A model generated the notes under the pieces. It searched no databases and was not told where the DNA came from. It saw only the letters and a program-made list of their open reading frames with translations. The position numbers were made by a program, and so were the translations under genes. A DNA stretch of 64,000 nt from Comamonadaceae bacterium M7527. Lineage in GTDB: Bacteria; Pseudomonadota; Gammaproteobacteria; Burkholderiales; Burkholderiaceae_C. This document shows, piece after piece, positions 25,720 through 34,934 of the stretch (its first letter is position 1; each line of letters begins with the position of its first letter). The DNA lies in assembly GCA_021044545.1 (NCBI GenBank), contig CP087990.1, forward strand, positions 930,001 to 994,000. The letters run 5' to 3'.

Positions 25720-26637
25720 TTAGCTGTTTAACTGGTTGGCACGCGGCCCACTTAATTCCATGACGTCCTGCGCATCCACCACGTCATCAAACGGTGCTGG
25801 CCCGCCATCCGCTTGGGTATACGGGCTGGCGCTACCCTGCCCGCTTTCGCGACGCAAGGCCTCCAGCGCAGACAGCACGTAATGCGCAAACCACAGCGAC
25901 GATAACGCAAACACCAGGGTGTAAACCCAAATGGCCAACGGCACAAGCAATGGCGCCAAGGCAATAAACATGGCGCCTGATGCCCACAGCAAACTGGGCG
26001 CGGCGCCCATGTAACCACTGATGACACCTATGGCCAACAGCGGCAGACGGTGGCGCTCAAAAATGAGCTCGCGCTCTGCTTTGGTGGCGTGTTCGGCCAG
26101 TGCATCAAAGGTAAACACACGGTAAGTTAACCAGCCCCAAATGAGCGGCGGCACCACCAAAACAAGTGGTGGAATAAACCACAAGGGAATGGATACCAGC
26201 AAGGCCAGGACTGCCAACAAGGTAGAGCCCAAAGACCACAACACGCTGGCGATAAGTGAGCCTCCGTGAAAACGCTGCAAGTGCACAAAACGGCGCTTGG
26301 CCACCAAGCTCACCATGGCTGGCGTCATGAACAACGCCACCAGCAACAACGACAACACCACAATAATGGGTGTCGCCATAAACAGCACCGCCATAGGCGC
26401 AATAACAGAGCGCAAGCTGGCCCAACCCACGCTGTCCAGCCAATTGAGGGCGCTTTGGGTGAGCTCAGTGGATTGCAACCACGCGGCAACGCCGGCTACT
26501 GAACTTTCCCAGTAGACATAACCCAGGCCAAACGCTGTCACCACCATCAGGGCCAGCGGCACAAACGACAAGCCTATCACCCGAGGAAAAAGGCAATACG
26601 ACAAGGCACGCCAGAAAGAATTGAACATCAGTTGCAT
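25720..26637 (-). CDS. EI24-domain (CysZ-like) membrane protein
   Basis: A 305-residue protein with about six hydrophobic segments, beginning LMFNSFWRALSYCLFPRVIGLS and containing SIPLWFIPPLVLVVPPLIWGWLTYRVF, which matches the EI24/CysZ family. CysZ is a sulfate transporter or channel; the longer betaproteobacterial relatives are uncharacterised. Start ATG at 26637 chosen because the five extra residues of a longer reading are not conserved. Probably co-transcribed with the cinA-like gene. Confidence 0.8.
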   Translation of the reverse strand: MQLMFNSFWRALSYCLFPRVIGLSFVPLALMVVTAFGLGYVYWESSVAGVAAWLQSTELTQSALNWLDSVGWASLRSVIAPMAVLFMATPIIVVLSLLLVALFMTPAMVSLVAKRRFVHLQRFHGGSLIASVLWSLGSTLLAVLALLVSIPLWFIPPLVLVVPPLIWGWLTYRVFTFDALAEHATKAERELIFERHRLPLLAIGVISGYMGAAPSLLWASGAMFIALAPLLVPLAIWVYTLVFALSSLWFAHYVLSALEALRRESGQGSASPYTQADGGPAPFDDVVDAQDVMELSGPRANQLNS

Positions 26638-26691
26638 GGCGTAAGAATACAACGAATGTATGGCGCTTAATCTTTATGTTGCCCATCAAAA

Positions 26692-26719
26692 AACCCACAA
26701 CCTGTGACAGTTGTGGGTT
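26692..26719 (-). terminator. Rho-independent terminator of the DEAD-box gene
   Basis: AACCCACAAC / GTTGTGGGTT stem with an 8-base loop, followed on the minus strand by six T residues. It lies about 30 bp after the helicase stop codon. Confidence 0.88.
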
Positions 26720-26747
26720 GTTGGCAAGGCTTGGTGCTTAACGCCAG

Positions 26748-28757
26748 TTAACGGCGTGCACGGGCTGGCGCAGTAGGACGGCGCTCTCCCCCGTGACTGG
26801 CGTGTCCACGGCCTTCAGGGCGTGGGCTGCGCTCGAAGCGGCCTTCGCCACCGCGGCTGTCGCCACGGCGAGCTTCGGCATGACGCGGCGCACCACGGTG
26901 CTCACCACGCGGCTCAAAGCGAGCGTCTGGGCGTGCGTCAGAACGCGACTCTGCACGCGCATCAAAACGGGGATCAAAGCGATTGTCACCACGGGTATCA
27001 GGGCGCTCACCACGCGGGGCGAAATCGCCACGCGGTGCAAAGTCACCACGAGGTGCGCCGCGGAACTCACCACCTGCGGGCCTAAAGCCATCACTGCTGC
27101 CGCGTGGACCACGTGGGCCACCAAAGTTGCCACCACCTGCGCGGCGGTCATCGCCACGACGGTCGTCTCGGCCACCGCCAAAACCACCACGGTTGGCACC
27201 AAAGCCCGGCATGCCGCCGTCGCGTGAGCGACCACGGCCACCAAAATTGCCGCCACCGCCACCACCGCCGTGGGCGCGACGCTCGCCGCTGCCAAAACTG
27301 GGGCGACGGCTAGGCTCCATACCCTCAACGGTATGCTCTTTAAAGCGCTGGCGTGTGAATGACTCAATCGCGTAGATGCGACGCTGGTCGCGGAACTCGG
27401 CCAAGGTAACGGCCAAGCCTTCGCGGCCTGCACGGCCGGTACGACCAATGCGGTGGGTGTAGTCTTCGGCTTTCATGGGCAAGCCAAAGTTAAACACGTG
27501 GGTGATAGTGGGCACGTCAATACCGCGTGCCGCAACGTCTGTCGCGACCAAAATTTGCACCTGACCACTGCGCAAAGCCTGCAAGCGGCGGTTGCGTACA
27601 GACTGGCTCAAAGCGCCGTGCAAGGCCACTGCTGAGAAGCTGTCTTGTTGCAAGTCTTCAGCCAATGAATCGCACTCAACCTGTGTGCTGGCAAACACAA
27701 TCGCCTGCTTGATGGAGGTGTCGCGCAAAAAATGGTCCAACAACTGGCGCTTGTGGTGTGAGTGGTCGGCCCAGTACAAACGCTGCTCGATGTTGTCATG
27801 GCTTTGCTCTGGCGAGGCCAACTCAATGCGCTCCGTTTTGCGCATCACACGCATGGCCAACTGCTGCACACGCGGTGCAAACGTAGCGCTGAACATCATG
27901 GTTTGGTCACGCTTGGACGTGAGGTCATGCACTTCAGCCAAGTCTTCGGCAAAACCCAGGTCCAACATGCGGTCGGCTTCATCAACCACCAGGTACTGCA
28001 CCTTGTCCAAGCGAATTTGGCCTGAGCGCTGCAAGTCCAGCAAGCGACCGGGTGTGGCCACCACAATATTGGCATTGCGCAAGCCGGCCAACTGGTGAAT
28101 GTAAGACGTGCCGCCTACAACACTGGCAACGCGCAAACCGCGGCAATGTGCCACGAGGTCAATCGCGTCTGTTGCAACCTGCTGGGCCAACTCGCGAGTT
28201 GGGCACAAAATCAGTGCGCCAGGCGTGGCTGGGTCAAAGCTGCGTGGTTTTTTGCTTTCTTTGACGGCCTTCATTCTTTCGGCATCATTGCCAAACGCAC
28301 CGTCAACGCCACCAGTACCGTTGACAAGCAACTCCGCACTGGCTTCGCCGCCAGCAGCTAAAGCGGCGGCCTTGGCTTCTTTTTCAGACTCTATGCGAGC
28401 TGTTTCGATAGCACGCTCGGCTTGTTGCTGACCCAAAATGGTGTGCAACACAGGCAACAAAAACGCTGCTGTTTTACCGCTACCCGTTTGGCTAGACACC
28501 AGCAAGTCGGTGAACTCACCGGCTTCGCGGTTGAGTGAGCGCGGAATAGCGGCCAACTGCACGGCTGTTGGCACTGTGTAGCCCAAGTCTGCAACGGCTT
28601 GCACCAACTCTGTGGCCAGACCCAGGTCTGTAAATGCCTGGGCGTTGGCGATATCAACCAAGTCACGCTTGGGCGCTTTGGGTGTGAAATCGCGGGGGGC
28701 GCGTGAAAAGCGCGGCTTGCCGCCCGAACGGGGTGGACGGTTAGAAAATTTATCCAT
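26748..28757 (-). CDS. DEAD-box ATP-dependent RNA helicase with RGG-rich tail
   Basis: A 669-residue helicase, close to the RhlE/CsdA type. It shows the Q motif, Walker A SSQTGSGKT, PTRELAQQ, VATPGRLLDLQ, VDEADRMLD, SATF, and the second-domain motifs ARGIDVP and HRIGRTGRAG. A roughly 65-residue alanine- and charge-rich insertion (about 115-180) separates motif I from Ia. From about residue 445 the tail is glycine/arginine/aspartate-rich, with near-repeats of RGDFAPRG. It probably remodels rRNA or mRNA structure. The tail encodes long accidental open frames on the opposite frames, which are not genes. Preceded by a 407-bp non-coding stretch. Confidence 0.95.
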   Translation of the reverse strand: MDKFSNRPPRSGGKPRFSRAPRDFTPKAPKRDLVDIANAQAFTDLGLATELVQAVADLGYTVPTAVQLAAIPRSLNREAGEFTDLLVSSQTGSGKTAAFLLPVLHTILGQQQAERAIETARIESEKEAKAAALAAGGEASAELLVNGTGGVDGAFGNDAERMKAVKESKKPRSFDPATPGALILCPTRELAQQVATDAIDLVAHCRGLRVASVVGGTSYIHQLAGLRNANIVVATPGRLLDLQRSGQIRLDKVQYLVVDEADRMLDLGFAEDLAEVHDLTSKRDQTMMFSATFAPRVQQLAMRVMRKTERIELASPEQSHDNIEQRLYWADHSHHKRQLLDHFLRDTSIKQAIVFASTQVECDSLAEDLQQDSFSAVALHGALSQSVRNRRLQALRSGQVQILVATDVAARGIDVPTITHVFNFGLPMKAEDYTHRIGRTGRAGREGLAVTLAEFRDQRRIYAIESFTRQRFKEHTVEGMEPSRRPSFGSGERRAHGGGGGGGNFGGRGRSRDGGMPGFGANRGGFGGGRDDRRGDDRRAGGGNFGGPRGPRGSSDGFRPAGGEFRGAPRGDFAPRGDFAPRGERPDTRGDNRFDPRFDARAESRSDARPDARFEPRGEHRGAPRHAEARRGDSRGGEGRFERSPRPEGRGHASHGGERRPTAPARARR
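26990..27080. repeat. Imperfect tandem repeat in the helicase RGG tail
   Basis: Short near-repeats encode several copies of an RGDFAPRG-like unit within the DEAD-box C-terminus. Such tracts can vary in copy number between strains and are prone to assembly collapse. Confidence 0.5.
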
Positions 28758-29164
28758 AGCTGACTTCCTGCGCGTTGTATAGATGCGCATAACGAACGAT
28801 AGTCGTCACACACAAACGCGAGGCTCTCACGGCCTAAGTGTGCAACCAAAATGGTCCTAGTTGGTAAAACACCAACACCCAAACCAAAAAGGTCGACACA
28901 GCTGCATGGTTAGCAGGCGTACTGAACAAGCGGCCGAACAACAAATAGATGTCTGCATTGAGTAGCAAAACGCTGGTGTGCGGTTTGCCTGCAAACATCA
29001 GCCGGCCAAGGCGTGAGGCTGATGAGCAATTCCCGCCACTAGCTACTACTGGGTACAACTTGTGCACGCCCACTCTGCGGGAAAACCCTATTATTGCACA
29101 AGCTTGTCAATTACCACAAGCGAAATATGGTGAGCCTTTCAAAAGCCCAACAGCCACAAGCTAT
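28758..29164. other. 407-bp gap upstream of the DEAD-box gene; possible small membrane protein
   Basis: No recognised gene. On the minus strand 28834-29073 is open for 79 codons from a GTG; its last 40 residues (LLFGRLFSTPANHAAVSTFLVWVLV) look membrane-spanning, but there is no ribosome binding site and I know no relative. A possible promoter, TTGTGG-N18-AATAAT, lies at 29090-29119 on the minus strand, so this could be the leader of the helicase mRNA. A long structured 5' leader would not be surprising for a DEAD-box gene. Weak evidence throughout. Confidence 0.25.
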
Positions 29165-29806
29165 TTAATGTGACTCAGTGGGATCAATGGCAGCAGTGGG
29201 CTCAGCCTGCATGCGCAAAAAATGCGTGCGGTAGTGCACCAGCTCGTCAATAGACTCGTGCACATCTGCCAAGGCAGTGTGGGCTTGCTGCTTCTTAAAG
29301 CTCTTGTAGACCTCTGGACGCCAGCGGCGTGACAGCTCTTTGAGTGTGCTCACGTCCAAGCAACGGTAGTGAAAGTAGGCCTCAAACTTGGGCATGTACT
29401 TCACTAAAAACCGCCTGTCCTGGCTGATGGTGTTGCCGCACATGGGGCTTGCCTGCTTGGGCACGTATTTCTTCATGAAAGCCAGCAAAGCCTCGGCGGC
29501 GGCGTCTTCGGTGACGGTACTGGCTTTGACCTTGTCTATCAGGCCACTTTTGCCGTGCGTGCCTTTGTTCCAGGCGTCCATGGCGTCTAGCAAAGCATCG
29601 TCCTGGTGAATCACAAAAACGGGGCTTTCCACACGCACCGACAAATCAGCGTTGGTGATCACCACGGCAATTTCCAGTAGCCGCTCTTTTTCAGGGTCAA
29701 GCCCGCTCATTTCACAATCCAGCCAGACCAGGTTTTGGTCGCTTTTGACAAGTGTGTTGCTGTGCGTTGCGGCAGCGGCGGCAGTAGATGGGGGCAATGT
29801 GCTCAT
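29165..29806 (-). CDS. orn: Oligoribonuclease
   Basis: Degrades 2-5-nucleotide RNAs, including pGpG from cyclic-di-GMP turnover. The 213-residue protein has all DEDDh motifs: LVWLDCEMSGLDPEKE with the first Asp and Glu, SPMCGNTISQDRRFL with the second Asp, and the HTALADVHESI ending. An N-terminal extension of about 20 Ala/Ser/Thr residues before the core is longer than in E. coli (181 residues). Start ATG 29806. Divergent from the M48 protease gene. Confidence 0.96.
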   Translation of the reverse strand: MSTLPPSTAAAAATHSNTLVKSDQNLVWLDCEMSGLDPEKERLLEIAVVITNADLSVRVESPVFVIHQDDALLDAMDAWNKGTHGKSGLIDKVKASTVTEDAAAEALLAFMKKYVPKQASPMCGNTISQDRRFLVKYMPKFEAYFHYRCLDVSTLKELSRRWRPEVYKSFKKQQAHTALADVHESIDELVHYRTHFLRMQAEPTAAIDPTESH

Positions 29807-29907
29807 GCCTTTATTGTCACTCAAGCAAAACTGCCACAATGACGTCTGTGTAAATCAACGCGCCTAGCCCTGCAAAAGGCGGCGCCATCTGCGGAGCGCT
29901 TGCTGCT

Positions 29908-31179
29908 TTGACCAACTACTCTTTTTTATTGTCCATGGGCTTTGCCGGCGTCTTGTTGCTGCGCACGGCCATACAGCTGTGGCTAAACGCACGCCAAGCA
30001 CACCATGTGCACACGCACAGCACCGCAGTGCCCAGCGCATTTGAAGCCACTGTCAGCCTGGCAGACCACCAAAAGGCCGCCGCCTACACCTTGGCCAAAT
30101 TGCGCCTGGGCAATTGGCAAATCGTTTTTAGCGCAGCCGTGTTGCTGGCCTGGACGCTACTGGGTGGCTTGAGCTGGCTCAACGCGTGGCTGCTACAAGC
30201 CATGGGCGCTGGCATGGCGCAGCAACTGGTATTGCTGGTCAGCGTAATGCTCATTGGCGGCCTTATCGACTTACCACTGAGCTGGTGGGTGACATTCAAA
30301 CTTGAGGCCCGTTTTGGCTTTAACAACTCAACCCTGAGGCTATGGCTTGGCGACCTGGTTAAAGGTGCCGTTATGGGCCTGGCCCTGATGCTGCCACTGG
30401 CCTGGGCAGCCCTGGCCTTGATGCAAGCCACTGGTGCCATGTGGTGGCTTTGGGTGTGGTTGTTGTGGGTTGGCTTTAACACCTTCATCATGGTGGTTTA
30501 CCCCAAATGGATTGCGCCACGATTTAACAAGTTTGAGCCCCTCACGCGTGAAGATGTAAAGGCTGAAGCCACCAAACTCATTGAACGCTGCGGCTTTGAA
30601 ACAGAGGGTTTGTTTGTCATGGACGGCAGCAAGCGCAGCGCACACGCCAACGCCTACTTCACGGGCTTGGGCAAATCCAAGCGCGTGGTCTTTTTTGACA
30701 CGCTTCTGGACAAGCTCAGCGTAGAAGAAGTCAAAGCGGTACTGGCGCACGAGTTGGGCCACTTTCACCACAAGCACATTCGCCAACGCTTGCTCATGGT
30801 ATTTGCCATGAGTGCTGTGGCGCTGGCAGTGTTGTCCTGGCTGGGCACGCAGGTCTGGTTTTTTACTGGCCTGGGTGTGTTGCCCAATCTTGAGGGGGCC
30901 AACCATGCCCTGGCCTTGTTGCTGTTTATGTTCGCCGCGCCGGTAGTGGGCTTTTTTGTAAGCCCCATCATGGCGCACGGCTCGCGCGCCAACGAGTTTG
31001 AGGCTGACCGCTACGCCACCACGCACGCCAGCGCAAACGCCTTGGCCAGTGCACTGACAAAGCTGTACACAGACAATGCCAACACGCTCACGCCCGACCC
31101 GCTTTACGCGCGCTTTTACGCGTCGCATCCACCAGCCATTGAACGATTGGCCCACATTCAACAGCAAGCCACAGCATGA
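29908..31179 (+). CDS. M48 family (Ste24-like) CAAX-type membrane metallopeptidase
   Basis: A 423-residue integral membrane protease with about seven hydrophobic helices, including the N-terminal Ste24-type region. Zinc site: HELGH at 281-285 and a distal Glu in NEFEADRYA. The GLGKSKRVVFFDTLL segment before it is typical. Start appears to be a TTG at 29908 with GGAG upstream; ATG 29935 is an alternative. It overlaps phhB by 4 bp (ATGA), so the two are coupled, as is rsgA just beyond. Bacterial substrates of this family are mostly unknown. Confidence 0.87.
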   Translation: MTNYSFLLSMGFAGVLLLRTAIQLWLNARQAHHVHTHSTAVPSAFEATVSLADHQKAAAYTLAKLRLGNWQIVFSAAVLLAWTLLGGLSWLNAWLLQAMGAGMAQQLVLLVSVMLIGGLIDLPLSWWVTFKLEARFGFNNSTLRLWLGDLVKGAVMGLALMLPLAWAALALMQATGAMWWLWVWLLWVGFNTFIMVVYPKWIAPRFNKFEPLTREDVKAEATKLIERCGFETEGLFVMDGSKRSAHANAYFTGLGKSKRVVFFDTLLDKLSVEEVKAVLAHELGHFHHKHIRQRLLMVFAMSAVALAVLSWLGTQVWFFTGLGVLPNLEGANHALALLLFMFAAPVVGFFVSPIMAHGSRANEFEADRYATTHASANALASALTKLYTDNANTLTPDPLYARFYASHPPAIERLAHIQQQATA

Positions 31180-31493
31180 GCCGCCCCAACCTACTGACAG
31201 CCAGCGCCGTAGTGGCGCACCTGACCAAGCTAAACGGTGAAGTAGCCCTAGGCTGGCGCATAGAAGACGACCGCTTGTGCAAGCGATTTACATTTGCCTC
31301 GCACCTTGAAACCATGGCTTTTGCTAATGCGGTGGCGTTTGTGGCACACCAGCTCGATCACCACCCCAGCTTGCACATCACGTTTGGTGCGTGCGTGGTG
31401 CAGTGGTCTACGCATGAGCCCAGTGGTATCACGCAGCTTGACTTTGATGCAGCAGCACGTACTGACGCCTTGTTCGCAAAGGGCAACGCCTAA
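31176..31493 (+). CDS. phhB: 4a-hydroxytetrahydrobiopterin dehydratase (pterin-4a-carbinolamine dehydratase)
   Basis: A 105-residue protein with the family signature: KRFTFASHLETMAFANAVAFVAHQLDHHPSL, which contains the catalytic histidines. It dehydrates the pterin intermediate formed by phenylalanine hydroxylase. No phhA is nearby, so it may serve another pterin-using enzyme. It overlaps the M48 gene upstream by 4 bp and precedes rsgA by 2 bp. Confidence 0.88.
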   Translation: MSRPNLLTASAVVAHLTKLNGEVALGWRIEDDRLCKRFTFASHLETMAFANAVAFVAHQLDHHPSLHITFGACVVQWSTHEPSGITQLDFDAAARTDALFAKGNA

Positions 31494-31495
31494 CC

Positions 31496-32445
31496 ATGGC
31501 CAAACACACCGCCAGTAAAAGCCAGCGTGCAGCAGCCGCCAGTCAACAATTTGAGCAAGGTTTGGTCACTGCCACATTTGGCAGGCACGTCAGCGTACTG
31601 TGCGACGACGGCGAAGTGCGTTTGTGCCATCCACGCGGCAAAAAAACCAAGCCGTTGTAGGTGACCGCGTGCGCTGGTCGCTGTCTACAGACCAAGGCAC
31701 CATAGAAGCCGTAGTGCCACGGCGCAACCTGTTTTTCAGACAGGACGACATGCGCACCAAGTCGTTTGCCGCCAACATAGACCAAATTGTGGTGTTTTTA
31801 GGCGCAGAGCCTGAATACTCAGACATGCAGCTTAGCCGCGCACTGATTGCCGCACAAGCCCAAGGCATAGACGCCCTGATCGTGCTGAACAAGTACGACT
31901 TGCGCGACTTGTTTGCCAAGTCGTGGCAGCGCTTGCAGCCCTATCGCGACATGGGCGTGCAGATGCTGGCACTGTCGCTAAACCGTGAACAGGGCTTTGG
32001 CGTAGACGAGTTGCAGGCGCAGTTGCGCAACAAAGTAAGCCTGGTGTTGGGGCCAAGTGGCGCGGGTAAAAGCACACTGATCAATACGCTGGTGCCGCAA
32101 GCAGCCGTGCTGACGCAGGAGATTTCGCGCGCACTCAACAGTGGCAAACACACCACCACCAGCACCACCTGGTACTGGCTAGACGAGGCCCACAGTGGCG
32201 CCTTGATTGACTCACCTGGGTTTCAGGAGTTTGGCTTGCACCACATCAAGGCCGCCGAGCTGGCCAAGTGGATGCCGGACTTGGCCAAGCACATGGGCGG
32301 CTGCAAATTTCACAACTGCACGCACATGCATGAGCCTGGTTGCCCCGTGCAGCAAGCGGTAGACAGTGGCGATATTTGTGAGAACCGCTACCGCATTTAC
32401 CAAGAACTGTTTGACTTGCTGGACAACTTGCTAAGCTACCGCTGA
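31496..32445 (+). pseudogene. rsgA: Ribosome small-subunit GTPase RsgA, apparent frameshift
   Basis: RsgA assists late maturation of the 30S subunit. A good start at ATG 31496 gives the OB-fold beginning (FEQGLVTATFGRHVSVLCDDGEVRLCHPRGKK), but the frame then ends at 31660. The next frame contains everything else: VVGDRVRW, NKYDL, the circularly permuted G1 GPSGAGKST, SPGFQEFGL, and the zinc ligands CKFHNCTH and CPV. A run of seven A residues (31640-31646) would need to be eight to join the two into a 316-residue protein of normal size. A homopolymer miscall is the simplest reading; if real, the OB-fold is detached and activity doubtful. Confidence 0.92.
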
Positions 32446-32465
32446 AGTGCACAGCATTACTGGGT

Positions 32466-33521
32466 CTAGTTGATCCAGGCCACAAGCGTTAAACCGGCCA
32501 ACACGCCCATGGCCAACACAACAACACGCCACACCAGGCCCGCTAAAGCGGCCACATGCCACGGTTTGGCGCATGCGACCGGACCTTCTTGCAGGCCAGC
32601 CTCGGCGCTGAACGCGTCATCCAGCATGGCTGCACTCATCACAGACAAATCAGCACTTGTAGCCTGCGCACTGTCTTGATCGTCATCGTGACGCTGCTGA
32701 AGTGGGCCATTTTGCAGCGTCACGTTCAACGCACCTGCACCAGCGGCCAGCAACAAGCTGTCGTTACTGGTGTCGGCGTTGTCATAGGCGTCGCGCCAAG
32801 CGCCCACCACACCCTCAAAGTTACCCGCTGCAGCAAAACCCAATGCACTGGCGCGTACTGGCAGCCAGTCCAGGTAGTGCCATGCCATGCCTGCCACCAG
32901 GCTGCACTGCGTTGCCACCTCCAGTTGGTCTTCGCTGAGTTCGGCATCAGACTCAAGTGCCAGCACTGGCACACGCCAAAGGCGTGCAACGTATTCGGTC
33001 ATGCGGTACAGCACCGCGCCTGCAGGGCCCAAGCCCAATACGCCCAGCACCACAAAAGCCACCAACACGCCCAGTACGTGGCGTTGCGCGGCCAACAGCG
33101 CCAATGACAGCACGCGTGCAACCCAGTCTGGGCGCTGTGCCTGTGCGTCGTCTACCTGACGCCACTGCGCCAAAGCCGCGCGCGCTTCGTCTTCACGGCC
33201 TTCCTGCAAGGCGTCGCGGATACGGGAAAAGTGGTGGCTAAACTGACGAAAGCCCATGGTGAGGTACAACACACCCACCAGCCACAGCCAAGCCAATGGC
33301 AGCCATAGCGCCAACAAAAGCTGATATACCAGCACGCTTAGCGCTACCGGCAACAACACAGCAGCCGACCACCACAACCACACATGCCAGGTTTGTGTGG
33401 CAAAGACTTTGCCACGCGCAAAAAAGGCCCAACGCTTGGCAGCAAGGTGTACCGCATTGTCCTCGGTCAAAGGCACCAGTTGTTCAATAAAGAAAGCGGC
33501 AAGTAGGGCAACAAATAGCAT
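32466..33521 (-). CDS. CobD/CbiB (AmpE-like) family membrane protein
   Basis: A 351-residue protein with several hydrophobic segments. The N-terminal LFVALLAAFFIEQLVPL, the LYLTMGFRQFSHHFSRIRDAL block, and the RMTEYVARLWR and LDWLPVRASALGFAAAGNFEG segments match the CobD/CbiB/AmpE group. No cobalamin genes are nearby, so an AmpE-like role is more likely than adenosylcobinamide-phosphate synthesis, but neither is shown. Convergent with rsgA. Confidence 0.75.
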   Translation of the reverse strand: MLFVALLAAFFIEQLVPLTEDNAVHLAAKRWAFFARGKVFATQTWHVWLWWSAAVLLPVALSVLVYQLLLALWLPLAWLWLVGVLYLTMGFRQFSHHFSRIRDALQEGREDEARAALAQWRQVDDAQAQRPDWVARVLSLALLAAQRHVLGVLVAFVVLGVLGLGPAGAVLYRMTEYVARLWRVPVLALESDAELSEDQLEVATQCSLVAGMAWHYLDWLPVRASALGFAAAGNFEGVVGAWRDAYDNADTSNDSLLLAAGAGALNVTLQNGPLQQRHDDDQDSAQATSADLSVMSAAMLDDAFSAEAGLQEGPVACAKPWHVAALAGLVWRVVVLAMGVLAGLTLVAWIN

Positions 33522-33560
33522 GTTGCAATCATAGCGGCTGACGTGTTTTACAACTCAAAC

Positions 33561-34256
33561 TCAGCTCATAGGAGCGCGCAAAAATTGGTACAGGTTACGC
33601 AACATACCCGCTGTGGCGCCCCATATAAAGTGCTGTTGCCCAGCAGCATCGGTGTAAGGCATAGACCACCACTGACGCTTGATGCCGTCACGCGTGGCTG
33701 CGTGGCGACGGTGATTGGCTGGGTTGGCCAAAAAAGACAGCGGCACCTCAAACACCTGGTCGACCTCACCCGCCTCCGGCACATAACGCGTTTCAGCTGG
33801 CAGCAACGCCACCACTGGCGTGATATGAAAGCCAGTACCCGTGGTGTAGTCGCTTAGTCGCCCCAAGACGGACACACCAGCTGGCGGAACACCAATTTCT
33901 TCATGGGCCTCACGAAGCGCAGCAGCCTCAGCGCTGGCGTCTGTGGCGTCAATTTTTCCGCCAGCAAATGCCACTTGACCCGCGTGGGTTGGCAAATGCG
34001 CTGAACGGTGGGTCAACACCACATGCAACTCATCTCGCTGCACCAAAGCCACCAGCACTGCGGCTTTTCGCAAGCGCTCTACCGGCCCCCAGCTGGGCTC
34101 TTGCACCACATCAGGCATCCAATCCACCTGTGCGCTAAAACGGCTGCGAATGGATGCCGCCGTTAAGAATGCAGCATCTACCGCCAGCTCGTGGGCCGGC
34201 GCGGGCTGGGCTGGTACCAAGCGGGGGTTAAAAGTTGATGGCGGTTGTTGGCTCAT
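33561..34256 (-). CDS. Nudix hydrolase, CoA pyrophosphatase-like
   Basis: A 231-residue hydrolase. The Nudix box is complete, GGKIDATDASAEAAALREAHEEIGV broken across 114-138, and an upstream THRSAHLPTHAGQVAFAGG block is the CoA-pyrophosphatase (UPF0035, NudL-like) signature. It probably hydrolyses CoA or oxidised CoA to phosphopantetheine and adenosine-3',5'-bisphosphate. I use ATG 34256; a longer reading adds 15 unconserved residues. Confidence 0.88.
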   Translation of the reverse strand: MSQQPPSTFNPRLVPAQPAPAHELAVDAAFLTAASIRSRFSAQVDWMPDVVQEPSWGPVERLRKAAVLVALVQRDELHVVLTHRSAHLPTHAGQVAFAGGKIDATDASAEAAALREAHEEIGVPPAGVSVLGRLSDYTTGTGFHITPVVALLPAETRYVPEAGEVDQVFEVPLSFLANPANHRRHAATRDGIKRQWWSMPYTDAAGQQHFIWGATAGMLRNLYQFLRAPMS

Positions 34257-34356
34257 GGTTTTAAGGCGTTGCACAAGCTTAACCAGCAATGCAACATGCA
34301 CCAGTCATATAAGCAACAGGTCTTGCACATCCAGACAACCCCAACAAGCAGGCAAC

Positions 34357-34396
34357 AAAAAACCGCTTGAGGCGTAACGCCAAAAGCGGTTGTTTG
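34357..34396 (-). terminator. Terminator of the rpsP-rplS operon
   Basis: ACCGCTT / AAGCGGT stem with an inner GGCG-TAA-CGCC hairpin, followed on the minus strand by six T residues; about 55 bp past the rplS stop. Confidence 0.85.
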
Positions 34397-34451
34397 GGTG
34401 GGACGACTGCAACAACTTAGCCAGTTGTCAAACGCCCCATGCGCATTGCAA

Positions 34452-34820
34452 TCAGGCCTTGTTTTTTGACACAAGCTTTTCTTTAATACGCGCTGACTTG
34501 CCGCTGCGATCACGCAGGTAGTACAACTTGGCACGACGCACATCACCACGGCGCTTCACTTCAATAGCGGCAATACGTGGGCTGTACAGCGGGAACGTAC
34601 GCTCAACGCCTTCGCCGTTAGAAATTTTGCGAACGATGAAGTTGCTGTTGAGGCCACGGTTGCGGCGGGCAATCACCACACCTTCGTAAGCCTGCACACG
34701 CTTGCGTGTACCTTCAACGACGTTCACGCTCACAATCACGGTATCGCCAGGCGCGAAAGCTGGAATTGTTTTGTTCAAACGAGCAATTTCTTCTTGCTCT
34801 AATTCTTGGATCAAGTTCAT
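34452..34820 (-). CDS. rplS: 50S ribosomal protein L19
   Basis: A 122-residue basic protein at the 30S-50S interface. It shows PAFAPGDTVIVSVNVVEGTRKRVQAYEG and the SPRIAAIEVKRRGDVRRAKLYYLRDRSGKSARIKE ending of L19. Preceded by AAGAGGACC. It is the last gene of rpsP-rimM-trmD-rplS, 114 bp after trmD. Confidence 0.98.
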   Translation of the reverse strand: MNLIQELEQEEIARLNKTIPAFAPGDTVIVSVNVVEGTRKRVQAYEGVVIARRNRGLNSNFIVRKISNGEGVERTFPLYSPRIAAIEVKRRGDVRRAKLYYLRDRSGKSARIKEKLVSKNKA

Positions 34821-34934
34821 AAGGTCCTCTTAGTCGATCATATGTGCGCTACACAAGGCCTTGTGACGCTGAAGCTTGCCTATCAAGTCAGTCGCTCATC
34901 AAAGCGGCCACATAGAGGATCGGTTAGCCCGCCA

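Noticed and set aside
26738..27448. 236-residue alanine/valine-rich open frame on the minus strand
   Set aside because: It is a shifted reading of the GC-biased, repetitive helicase tail; composition and overlap with a strongly supported gene rule it out.
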